Assembly: GCA_020847075.1 (NCBI GenBank)
Contig: JADLCS010000092.1
Coordinates: 1-43,875 of the forward strand
Direction of reading: 5' to 3'
DNA length: 43,875 bases
Source of the DNA: Gammaproteobacteria bacterium
Lineage (GTDB): Bacteria; Pseudomonadota; Gammaproteobacteria; SZUA-140
The notes beneath the pieces were generated by a model. That model searched no databases. It was not told the origin of the DNA and saw only the letters and a list, made by a program, of their open reading frames with translations. Shown piece after piece: positions 11,591 through 17,858 of this stretch. The position numbers and the translations under genes are program-made. How positions within the stretch are numbered: position 1 is the stretch's first letter; the number at the start of each line of letters is the position of its first letter.

Positions 11591-12390
11591 TCTTCTCCTC
11601 CCACCTCAGTATTTATATAGAGTTTCCATTCCTTATTACGCTGGGCGGAGTCATGAGGCGCTGTCGGTAAAAGCGGCACCAGTTCCTTCGCATGCTTCTT
11701 TACGTATGCCTTGAGTGAATAAGCCTTGTCAGCAGAACCAACCTGCTCAAGAACGTAGCCGAGCCGCTGCGCGCTGGATAGAGGGGCGGTTCTGGCTGCG
11801 GCGACAAGCTTTTCGGGATCAATCTTTTCCGCGAGTTCTTCGAGAACTGTTGCGACGTTATCAAGTCCGCCAGCGTGATGTTGGTAGCCGATTAGATCGA
11901 CCGCGGTAGCTTCCGGTGTTGAGACGCGAAGGGTTCCACGGAGGGTGTTGAATTCCTGCACCGGGACTTCGCTCAGACGTTTGCGGGCCACAAAAACCAC
12001 GTTTACCGCACCGCAATGGATAGGACGGCGATTTTTGCCGAGCATGACCTGGAATTCCTGCGGACGTTGGTGCGCCGCCCCATGATAATGAGCGGCAGAA
12101 AGCAGCCCTGCATAGTAAGGCAGGCTGAGATATTCCATGAGTGAGGGGATAAATTGATCGGCGGGAAGACAGCCGAGGGATCGATACTCTGGCGGCACGA
12201 TGACATAGTGCCCGCGCGCAGGAGAACTGATGGCAGTCTGCTTTGCCAGCCTGTTCAAAGCCAGTTTGGCGGCGTCCGGCGAGACCCCAAGCGATTTTTG
12301 AGCTTCTTTTGAAGTAAAGAAATAGCGTCCTTGGCTAGCCAGCAAGGCAATATATTCCTTTGTATTTATATGGTCTTTATCGGTTTTCAC
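11587..12390 (-). CDS. abiEi: AbiEi-type antitoxin and transcriptional autoregulator
   Basis: The 267-residue protein has an N-terminal winged-helix region (YFFTSKEAQKSLGVSPDAAK, residues about 24-43), a middle segment LPYYAGLLSAAHYHGAAHQ, and a C-terminal antitoxin domain (STPEATAVDLIGYQHHAGG) typical of AbiEi. The family represses its own promoter and neutralises AbiEii without stable binding. The frame begins with GTG at 12390; no ATG exists nearby, and the family-like sequence starts soon after. A GAGAG lies just before it. The promoter and an inverted repeat lie only a few bases upstream, fitting autoregulation. A 62-base near-copy of part of this gene occurs downstream of the Fic gene at 13426-13487. 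Confidence 0.9.
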   Translation of the reverse strand: MKTDKDHINTKEYIALLASQGRYFFTSKEAQKSLGVSPDAAKLALNRLAKQTAISSPARGHYVIVPPEYRSLGCLPADQFIPSLMEYLSLPYYAGLLSAAHYHGAAHQRPQEFQVMLGKNRRPIHCGAVNVVFVARKRLSEVPVQEFNTLRGTLRVSTPEATAVDLIGYQHHAGGLDNVATVLEELAEKIDPEKLVAAARTAPLSSAQRLGYVLEQVGSADKAYSLKAYVKKHAKELVPLLPTAPHDSAQRNKEWKLYINTEVGGEE

Positions 12391-12395
12391 TCTCG

Positions 12396-12425
12396 TAAAG
12401 TATCGATTTTTGATACTTTATGCAA
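12396..12425 (-). promoter_or_regulatory. abiE promoter overlapped by an inverted repeat (probable AbiEi operator)
   Basis: Reading the minus strand, TTGCAT (plus 12420-12425) and TACTTT (12397-12402) are spaced by 17 bases and make a plausible -35/-10 pair. The same stretch is a perfect inverted repeat, TAAAGTATC - 7 bases - GATACTTTA, at 12396-12420. In characterised AbiE systems AbiEi binds inverted repeats over its own promoter and represses it. The repeat ends five bases before the GTG start, so the transcript must have a very short leader or start further upstream. Confidence 0.6.
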
Positions 12426-12430
12426 GTGAT

Positions 12431-12448
12431 TTACGCTCATGAGCGTAA
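12431..12448. promoter_or_regulatory. 18-base perfect palindrome upstream of abiEi
   Basis: TTACGCTCATGAGCGTAA is perfectly self-complementary and sits just upstream of the abiE -35 element. Its core CTCATGAGCG recurs at 12501-12510, near the broken Fic gene. It could be a second regulatory site between abiEi and the rightward-reading fic region; its binding protein is unknown. Confidence 0.5.
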
Positions 12449-12644
12449 GTCTGCCGATTATAAGGGGGATTCTGTTCACCTCATGGAATGTTGTGGAAAA
12501 CTCATGAGCGACACCAGCACGGCATGACCATGACGCCCGCTCTGCGTGCGCGGCTGATGGGTATCTTCAAGCCGGTTTTCGATCAGGGATTGCAAGAAGC
12601 ATTCTTGTATTACAAACCGGGCAGCGAATACGTGCCGTTGCAGC

Positions 12645-13397
12645 GTGAGCGCTGTAAACGGATGCGCATTTTGGGCAACGCACCTGTACCGAACGCACCT
12701 CGAGCCGATGCAGGTTGTATCCGGTGCGCTTCACGCTTCAAAGGTGCATTTCGAGGCCCCACCCTCGACGCGTGTGCCAGAGGAAATGAATCGATTCTGC
12801 GCCTGGTTCAATGAAACTGCCCTTGGCGGCAAGTATCCGCTGCCCGCGCTTACAAGAGCCGGTATTGCTCATCTTTATTTTGAGTGCATTCATCCATTTG
12901 AAGATGGCAATGGCCGTATCGGGCGTGCCATTGCTGAAAAAGCAATGGCGCAAACCGCAGGGCAACCCAGCCTGACAGCGCTGTCGCTTCTGATCCAGAA
13001 TCGACGCGCCGACTATTACACCCAACTGGAAGTCGCCAACAAAAGGCTCGATATCGATGCCTGGCTCTCGTGGTTTGCCGATACGGTACTGGCGGCGCAG
13101 GACTACACACTGCGCTGGCTCGATTTCATTCTGGCGAAGACCAGACTTCTCGACCGCCTTCGCGGCCAACTCAACGAGCGTCAGGAAAAGGCGCTGCTGC
13201 GCATGACGCGTGAAGGGCTCGAAGGGTTTCGCGGTGGCCTGTCTGCCGGCAATTACACATCAATTACGGGTGCGCCGGCAGCGACCGCGCGGCGCGACCT
13301 CGCGCATCTGGTCGAACTCGGTGCATTGGTGCGAACGGGTCAGCTCAAAGGCACGAGATACTGGCTGCCATTCGCAGGAACGGCGGACGACGTTTGA
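12645..13397 (+). pseudogene. Fic-domain protein lacking its N-terminal region
   Basis: The frame (250 residues from a GTG at 12645) carries an intact Fic AMP-transferase core: HPFEDGNGRIGR near residues 88-99, preceded by the family strand EPMQVVSG and flap region KVHFEAP, and followed by a winged-helix C-terminus (TGAPAATARRDLAHLVELGAL). Recognisable Fic homology begins only at about 12700. Relatives carry roughly 100-150 further residues, including the (S/T)xxxE(G/N) autoinhibitory helix. Here the upstream DNA reads in another frame as an unrelated peptide (12488 onward, ...YYKPGSEYVPLQRER) that I do not recognise. No good ribosome binding site precedes 12645. I call it a 5'-truncated pseudogene; if expressed, it would be a Fic enzyme without its built-in inhibitor. 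Confidence 0.72.
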
Positions 13398-13425
13398 CTT
13401 CGGTTTGTGTGCAAGAGAAACGGTA

Positions 13426-13487
13426 TTGAATTCCTGCGCCGGGACTTCGCTCATACGTTTGCCGGTCACAAAAACCACGTTAACCGC
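13426..13487 (-). pseudogene. Fragment of a second abiEi gene
   Basis: These 62 bases match the living abiEi gene at 11948-12009 with five mismatches by eye. The minus strand reads AVNVVFVTGKRMSEVPAQEFNT against AVNVVFVARKRLSEVPVQEFNT. Similarity stops on both sides. It is a scrap of a diverged abiEi allele left behind 28 bases after the Fic stop codon. Confidence 0.88.
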
Positions 13488-13528
13488 TTCCGTCATGGAA
13501 CGGGGCTCCGCTGGTTCCGGCCAGGCAA

Positions 13529-13639
13529 GTCACCGATCTGAACCGGGTGGCAATTCAGCTCGATCGACGGCCACGCAAGACGCCGGGGGTTCTCACCCCA
13601 GCGGAAAAATTTCAGGCGTGTATTGTGGCGACCTGTTGA
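13529..13639 (+). mobile_element. 3' end of an IS30-family transposase gene (remnant)
   Basis: The plus strand reads VTDLNRVAIQLDRRPRK, then TPGVLTPAEKFQACIVATC and a TGA stop at 13637-13639. DLN..A..L..RPRKT....TPAE.F is the conserved C-terminus of IS30-family DDE transposases. Only about 37-40 codons remain; the catalytic domain and the ends of the element are not visible, so it is a dead remnant. Confidence 0.8.
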
Positions 13640-13657
13640 ACCTGCACGGATCCCTTT

Positions 13658-13752
13658 TCAGTCCTGATGCCTCCGCCACATCCCCGGCGGCACCCCCGCC
13701 CGCGGTTTGAACGCTCGCGTAAACGCCGCCTCCGATTCGTAATTTCGGGAAA
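13658..13752 (-). pseudogene. C-terminal end of an AraC-family regulator (remnant)
   Basis: The minus strand reads NYESEAAFTRAFKPRAGVPP, then GMWRRHQD and a stop (13658-13660). This is the second helix-turn-helix end of an AraC/XylS regulator (consensus YxSxxxFxRAFKRxxGxxPxxxR). Everything upstream is missing: at about 13751 the sequence breaks off into a GGGGTC-type palindromic repeat, which probably marks the deletion or insertion point. Confidence 0.8.
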
Positions 13753-13792
13753 GGGGTCGCTACTTTCCGAGCGTAAAGGGTGCTGACCCCTT
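13751..13792. repeat. GGGGTC-family inverted repeat
   Basis: AAGGGGTC at 13751-13758 and GACCCCTT at 13785-13792 form the ends of a 42-base imperfect hairpin. It separates the AraC scrap from the small membrane-protein gene. The same ends recur at 14415-14461, 15265-15367 and 29289-29319. Confidence 0.75.
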
Positions 13793-13796
13793 GTGC

Positions 13797-14228
13797 TTAG
13801 GCGAGATCCGGATACCGGATCCAGCCCGCGGCGCGGGACACGCGGAAGAGCCGGTTGATGCTGCGCAGGACGCCGGCGGCGGCGAGGATTGAGAGGGCGT
13901 TCAGTATCACGAACGGCGCGCCCATGGGGTACTGCCAGCCGACGGCCAGGGACATGAGGCTGATGAATCCGAACAGCCCGGTGAGCAGGACCTGATTGGT
14001 GGGGTCGATCTGGGTGAGTTTCTTGCGGCTCAGGTTGTGGATGGCCATGGCCTGCAATACGTCGTTCTCGCTGTTGCCGGCCACCAGCACCTTGTCACCC
14101 TCGGAGACGCTGCCCGTCAGATCGGACGGCAGGTGGACCGTCGCCGTTCCGACCCGGCACTCGGAAGTGCCGCGTGGGTCGGGTGCGGTCAGGTTCTCGA
14201 TGTGGCCGCGCCATATCGCCATTTCCAT
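13797..14228 (-). CDS. Small membrane protein with an OB-fold-like N-terminal part, function unknown
   Basis: I start at the ATG at 14228 (MEMAIWRGHIENL), which has a GGAG about eight bases upstream; the frame is open further but that part is Arg/Pro-rich and has no such site. The 143-residue product has a beta-rich N-terminal half (CRVGTATVHLPSDL, GDKVLVAGNSENDVL) resembling small OB-type folds next to membrane segments, then two hydrophobic segments at about 77-95 and 100-118. I do not recognise a named family. The 3' extension of the PAP2 frame overlaps its first 134 bases in another frame on the same strand, an artefact of repeat insertion. A role at the membrane is the only inference I would make. 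Confidence 0.7.
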   Translation of the reverse strand: MEMAIWRGHIENLTAPDPRGTSECRVGTATVHLPSDLTGSVSEGDKVLVAGNSENDVLQAMAIHNLSRKKLTQIDPTNQVLLTGLFGFISLMSLAVGWQYPMGAPFVILNALSILAAAGVLRSINRLFRVSRAAGWIRYPDLA

Positions 14229-15246
14229 GCGTTGTCTCCGTGGGTTGAGCTGCCGCGGGTGGATGATGCAGGCGTTCGCGCCGCGGAGGATGGCGCCGGG
14301 AAGAGCCTGGCGAAAGTATACTGATGTGCGCCGCGCGAATCCATCGGAAATGGCGCGGCGTCGTCCGCGCGGGGGCGGGCCGGGCCCGGATTTCATGGTT
14401 CTTCCATAATATGGAAGGGGTCAGTCCCCTGGGCTCACGGTCAAAAGGGGGCTGACCCCTTTTCCGCGACCAGCTCAGTCGAATGCCGAGGGTCTCGGCG
14501 TCCGCATAGGGGGCGTACGCCACGCTGCCTCGGCGTTTTTCATGCTGCCCGGCGACGAAATCCGCCGTATAGATGCCGAGCAGCGCGCCGGCGACGACGT
14601 CCGAGGCCCAGTGCTTGTTGTCGTGGGTGCGCGCGAAGGCCGTAGTGGTCGCCAGCCCGTAGAACAGCGCCTGGGTCGCGATGGACGGATCGTCGAGGGA
14701 CTTCAGGAAGGCGCGCGAGATGGCGAAGGCGAAGCTGGTGTGGCCGGAGGGAAACGATCGACCGTCCCTGAACCAGCCGGACTCGTCGAGCGCGGCGTTG
14801 GGCCGGTCGCGGTGGAACAGCCGCTTCAGCGCGGTGGTCGAGATCGCGGTGTAGACGCCGGCCTGGAACATGTCATAGCCGGCATCGAGATACGTAGCGT
14901 CGTGGTTCAGGTACCCGTAGCCGTACACGCCGAGCATGAACGGGGCGGCCAGGTTCAGGGTGCCCCAGTCATTGCCGAGGCGCGTGAGGCGATCGTAGTA
15001 GGCGGGATGTTCCTCGGAGATCATCTCCCGTTTCCAGTTGTCGTCCACCGCCTCGGAAAGGATCATCAGGCCGCCGGTGATCGCGCCGAGCTTCAGCCAG
15101 TCCTCCCGGTCCCAGCGGGCGGGGGCGGTGACATAGTCGCCGAGATCGCTCATGAAATGGGAGTCTCCGTCGGAGGGCGGCTGTGCCAGCGCCGTCGCCG
15201 GAAATATCAGAAGCCCGATCATCCAGTGCCGGAAAATTCTTTTCAT
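14095..15246 (-). CDS. PAP2-family phosphatase with a run-on C-terminus
   Basis: An N-terminal signal peptide (MKRIFRHWMIGLLIFPATALAQ) sends this protein out of the cytoplasm. The acid phosphatase/PAP2 motifs are complete: K141 with RP148-149 (KRLFHRDRP), PSGH at 166-169, and Arg206, His212, Asp216 in ARTHDNKHWASD. Such enzymes dephosphorylate lipid phosphates such as undecaprenyl pyrophosphate, phosphatidic acid or lipid A; the substrate here is unknown. A normal protein of this type would end near residue 260 (GIRLSWS). Instead the frame passes into the GGGGTC repeat at 14415-14461 and runs on for about 120 low-complexity Arg/Pro-rich residues, overlapping the next gene. The true stop was probably lost on repeat insertion; the first 260 residues are credible, the rest is not. 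Confidence 0.85.
   Translation of the reverse strand: MKRIFRHWMIGLLIFPATALAQPPSDGDSHFMSDLGDYVTAPARWDREDWLKLGAITGGLMILSEAVDDNWKREMISEEHPAYYDRLTRLGNDWGTLNLAAPFMLGVYGYGYLNHDATYLDAGYDMFQAGVYTAISTTALKRLFHRDRPNAALDESGWFRDGRSFPSGHTSFAFAISRAFLKSLDDPSIATQALFYGLATTTAFARTHDNKHWASDVVAGALLGIYTADFVAGQHEKRRGSVAYAPYADAETLGIRLSWSRKRGQPPFDREPRGLTPSILWKNHEIRARPAPARTTPRHFRWIRAAHISILSPGSSRRHPPRRERLHHPPAAAQPTETTHGNGDMARPHREPDRTRPTRHFRVPGRNGDGPPAVRSDGQRLRG
14415..14461. repeat. GGGGTC-family inverted repeat at the PAP2 3' end
   Basis: AAGGGGTCAG (14415-14424) and CTGACCCCTT (14452-14461) are perfect complements enclosing a 27-base interior, which itself has GTCCCCT/AGGGGGC pairing. Read on the minus strand it contributes RGQPPFDREPRGLTPS to the PAP2 frame. 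Confidence 0.85.
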
Positions 15247-15264
15247 CGCCCCATGGAACGCAAA

Positions 15265-15367
15265 GGCCTGAGAGGGGTCAGACCCTTTTCAGATTCAGGC
15301 CTGAGAGGGGTCAGACCCTTTTCAGATTCAGGCGCTGTATCGCCGGGAAGGGTACTGACCCCGCTCC
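15265..15367. repeat. Tandem 33-base GGGGTCAGACCC repeats upstream of the PAP2 gene
   Basis: A 33-base unit containing GAGGGGTCAGACCC occurs at 15268-15300 and again, identically, at 15301-15333. A right-end half (GGTACTGACCCCGCTCC) follows at about 15351-15367. The block starts about 20 bases upstream of the PAP2 ATG, so it lies in that gene's leader, and it occupies the intergenic region shared with the divergent cytochrome b561 gene. Confidence 0.9.
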
Positions 15368-15501
15368 AGGGGATACTAGCGATGCTGGCTTAATGTATAC
15401 TTAGGGCCGGTTTGCCCGTGCCGTTCGGGGGATGGCATAAGCCGGGCGTAAGCATGGGGCCGTATAGTGCGTGAGAACAGGATCGGCGATAGGGGGAAAG
15501 C

Positions 15502-16053
15502 ATGAGTTGGCGCAATACCGAAGGGCGTTATGGAGGGCTGATCGTGGGGCTGCACTGGTTGATGCTGGCACAGCTCGTCGCGGTGTACGCCTGCATCGAA
15601 CTGCGCGAGTTTTTCCCCAAGGGAAGCGACCCCCGCGAGGCCTTGAAGCTCTGGCATTTCATGCTGGGTCTGTCGGTCCTCGCGCTGGTGGCGCTGCGCC
15701 TGGCCGCGCGCCTGGGCGGCGGTCCCGCCCCGCGCATCGAACCGGCCCCGCCGCACTGGCAGCAGCGGCTTTCCGGCCTCCTGCACACGGCGCTCTATGT
15801 ACTGATGATCGGCATGCCCCTGCTCGGATGGCTGATCCTGAGCGCGAAGGGAGATCCCGTCCCGTTTTTCGGGCTGGAACTGCCCCCGCTGATGGGCAAG
15901 GACAAGGAGCTGGCGAAGTCCCTGAAGGAGATACACGAGCTCGGCGGTACCGCGGGCTATTATCTGGTCGGCCTGCACGCGGCCGCCGCGCTGTATCACC
16001 ATTATTTTATGCGTGACGATACGCTGCGGCGCATGTCGCCGCGTCGCGGCTGA
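15502..16053 (+). CDS. Cytochrome b561-type membrane protein
   Basis: The 183-residue protein has four hydrophobic segments with histidines placed as in the bacterial CybB/YodB-type cytochrome b561 family: GLHWLML (His18), KLWHFMLG, LLHTALYVLMIGMP and GLHAAAALYHHYF. The family binds two b haems in the inner membrane and passes electrons between quinol or other carriers; some members act as superoxide:ubiquinone oxidoreductases. Here the true partner is unknown. A GGGGGAAAG sequence before the ATG supports the start. It is transcribed away from the PAP2 gene and converges on lpxR. Confidence 0.93.
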   Translation: MSWRNTEGRYGGLIVGLHWLMLAQLVAVYACIELREFFPKGSDPREALKLWHFMLGLSVLALVALRLAARLGGGPAPRIEPAPPHWQQRLSGLLHTALYVLMIGMPLLGWLILSAKGDPVPFFGLELPPLMGKDKELAKSLKEIHELGGTAGYYLVGLHAAAALYHHYFMRDDTLRRMSPRRG

Positions 16054-16086
16054 TCCCGCCCGGGCGAGGTGGGGCGCCGCCGGACG

Positions 16087-17295
16087 TCAGAGGTCCCGGC
16101 TCAGGATGATGCCGCCCCAGATCAGATTCCGGTCGCCCTGGCCGTGTTTCAGCTCGGGGGTCTGGTAACGGATCGCGTAGCTCAACCGGTGCCGCTCCGT
16201 CACTTGCCAGGTGGCGCCGATCCAGGCCTCGCCCACCGCGTGCTCGATGTCGTCGCTGGAGATTTCGTGGATGCTGTCGCGGAACTGGCCCTGCAGGAAC
16301 GCATTGTAGACGCGCAGGCGGATCTTGGCGCCCAGCCAGAAGTAGAATTCGCGCGTATCCCTTCGAAAAGACGTGCCGATGACCGGGGCCGGCTGCGATA
16401 TGTATTCGACCCGATCGGGCGTGAAGCTCCACCAGGGCGTATTGATGCGGCCCCAGCGGACCGACAGCGAGACGGCGGCCTCGGTCTGGTAGCCCAGGCT
16501 CAGGTCGCGCGCCCATTTCAATTCGTATTCGTAGCGGTGCTGCTGGAAGTTGGAGGAGAGCAGGGATTGCCGCATCCAGGCGACCCGCGCGGTGAGTTCG
16601 CCGCCGTCGGAGATCTGATGTTCCCAGCCCTCCGGCACCTCGGTGAGATCCAGCTCCTTGTGGATGCCGCGCTGGAGCGCGCCGGCCAGACCCAGTCCCA
16701 GCAGACCCAGGGTCACCGTCGTGGTATCGACCGGGGCGAGCGGATGGCTCACGCGCGTTCGACTGCCGGCGACGAAGGCCAGGCTCGCGTAGGGGCGATC
16801 GTCCGGGATCGGTGCGGGATTGTTCAGGTCGTCCGGCGTGAAGGCCAGCAGCCCGATCTGCTGGCTGTGCAGATTGAACGCCCCGGCATCCCTGCCGAAG
16901 AAGAGCGGCTCGACTCGATCTACCAGCGGATCCAGGGACCAGGGCCACTCCGCCGTGCGCCGTCCGGCGAAGGTGAAGGCGAAGCCGCCGGTATAGTCAT
17001 AGTCGTTCTCGGTCGGCAGGAAGATGTCGTTGTCGATGGCGAAGGTCCAGCCGCCGTTGTATTTCTCCCGCCCGCTTTCGTCCAGCGGCAGGCCCCTCGG
17101 GCGGCCGTTCTCCAACGCCGGTTCGCCATTCTGCGCGCGGAGCGGCGGACTGGTCAGGGACAGCGCGGTCAGCAGCAGCGCCGCCGCGAGCATGAATCGG
17201 CGCCGGTCCGGCGCCAGGGCGTGCGTAAACATGCGGAACATGGACCATGACCGCCCCGGCGATGCATCCGGCCTGCTCGACGAACGCGTGGACAT
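16087..17295 (-). CDS. lpxR: LpxR-like lipid A 3'-O-deacylase
   Basis: The product resembles the DUF2219/LpxR outer membrane barrel that removes the 3'-acyloxyacyl chain of lipid A. Seen in sequence: a signal peptide (MLAAALLLTALSLTSPPLRA), then the active-site strand FAIDNDIF with the Asn-Asp pair, DYDYTGGF, DRPYASLAF, and LGLLGLGLAGALQRGIHKEL, whose His fits the catalytic histidine. The C-terminus is a run of amphipathic beta strands ending IILSRDL. The longest frame starts at 17295, but ATGs at 17241, 17232 and 17193 are equally possible; the signal peptide fits best with one of the later ones. It lies 75-180 bases after pgaD on the same strand and may be co-transcribed with the pga genes. 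Confidence 0.88.
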   Translation of the reverse strand: MSTRSSSRPDASPGRSWSMFRMFTHALAPDRRRFMLAAALLLTALSLTSPPLRAQNGEPALENGRPRGLPLDESGREKYNGGWTFAIDNDIFLPTENDYDYTGGFAFTFAGRRTAEWPWSLDPLVDRVEPLFFGRDAGAFNLHSQQIGLLAFTPDDLNNPAPIPDDRPYASLAFVAGSRTRVSHPLAPVDTTTVTLGLLGLGLAGALQRGIHKELDLTEVPEGWEHQISDGGELTARVAWMRQSLLSSNFQQHRYEYELKWARDLSLGYQTEAAVSLSVRWGRINTPWWSFTPDRVEYISQPAPVIGTSFRRDTREFYFWLGAKIRLRVYNAFLQGQFRDSIHEISSDDIEHAVGEAWIGATWQVTERHRLSYAIRYQTPELKHGQGDRNLIWGGIILSRDL

Positions 17296-17369
17296 GCCTC
17301 CGGAGTCCCGAATGAATCGCCGTTCCCTCCATCGCGGGGGCGGCGATATGAAGGTGTCGTTCGGGTACT

Positions 17370-17858
17370 TTAGGACGCGCCGGCCGGGGCGTCAATTTGC
17401 CGGCCGGCGGGAGCGGCGGCGCGGATATCCTTCACCCGGCCGTGTTCGTCGTGTTCGATCACCAGCCGCCTGGCGTCGCGCGCGAGGTCGAACTGTGCCG
17501 GTTCGAGGAGAAAGAACGTCCTCATTTCCTCCGCGGCGACCACGGGCGAGGCGCGGCGTTTTTCCCGGCCGCGGAAGCGTATCTGGTTGTACCAGGCCCA
17601 GCCCGCGAGGACGGCGCCCATGATCAGGATGACGACGGAATACAGGCCGAGCAGTTCGAGCAGGGTGTCGAGGCCGCTGTGCACGATCATGGCCTTGTAG
17701 AAGCGCTCGGCGCCGAACAGCCAGGCGAGCAGGCTGATGATCGGGATCCACAGATAGAACCAGAGGATCCAGAAGAGGAAGGTGATGGCGGCGAAGACGT
17801 AGCGCTGCTGCGGCGTCTGCAGCTCCGGGTTCTCGATGATCAGCGGGCGTTTGCTCAC
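17370..17858 (-). CDS. pgaD: PgaD, poly-beta-1,6-N-acetylglucosamine synthase accessory subunit
   Basis: The 162-residue protein starts with a GTG at 17858 that overlaps the pgaC stop (GTGA). It has PLIIENPELQTPQQR at the N-terminus, two transmembrane helices (AAITFLFWILWFYLWIPI and LLGLYSVVILIMGAVLAGWA) and a soluble cytoplasmic tail. This is the layout of PgaD, the small inner-membrane partner that works with PgaC; in E. coli both are needed for c-di-GMP activation. PgaD sequences diverge strongly, so the call rests on order and topology as much as on sequence. The long same-frame upstream extension is a pgaC shadow. Confidence 0.9.
   Translation of the reverse strand: MSKRPLIIENPELQTPQQRYVFAAITFLFWILWFYLWIPIISLLAWLFGAERFYKAMIVHSGLDTLLELLGLYSVVILIMGAVLAGWAWYNQIRFRGREKRRASPVVAAEEMRTFFLLEPAQFDLARDARRLVIEHDEHGRVKDIRAAAPAGRQIDAPAGAS

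Noticed and set aside
12488-12814. Separate gene of 108 codons before Fic
   Set aside because: Its second half is an out-of-frame reading of the Fic core; the first half is unrecognised and may be a scrap, so I mention it only under Fic.
13758-13784. Intrinsic terminator for the small membrane-protein gene
   Set aside because: The hairpin belongs to the dispersed GGGGTC repeat family and lacks a clear T run in the right orientation.
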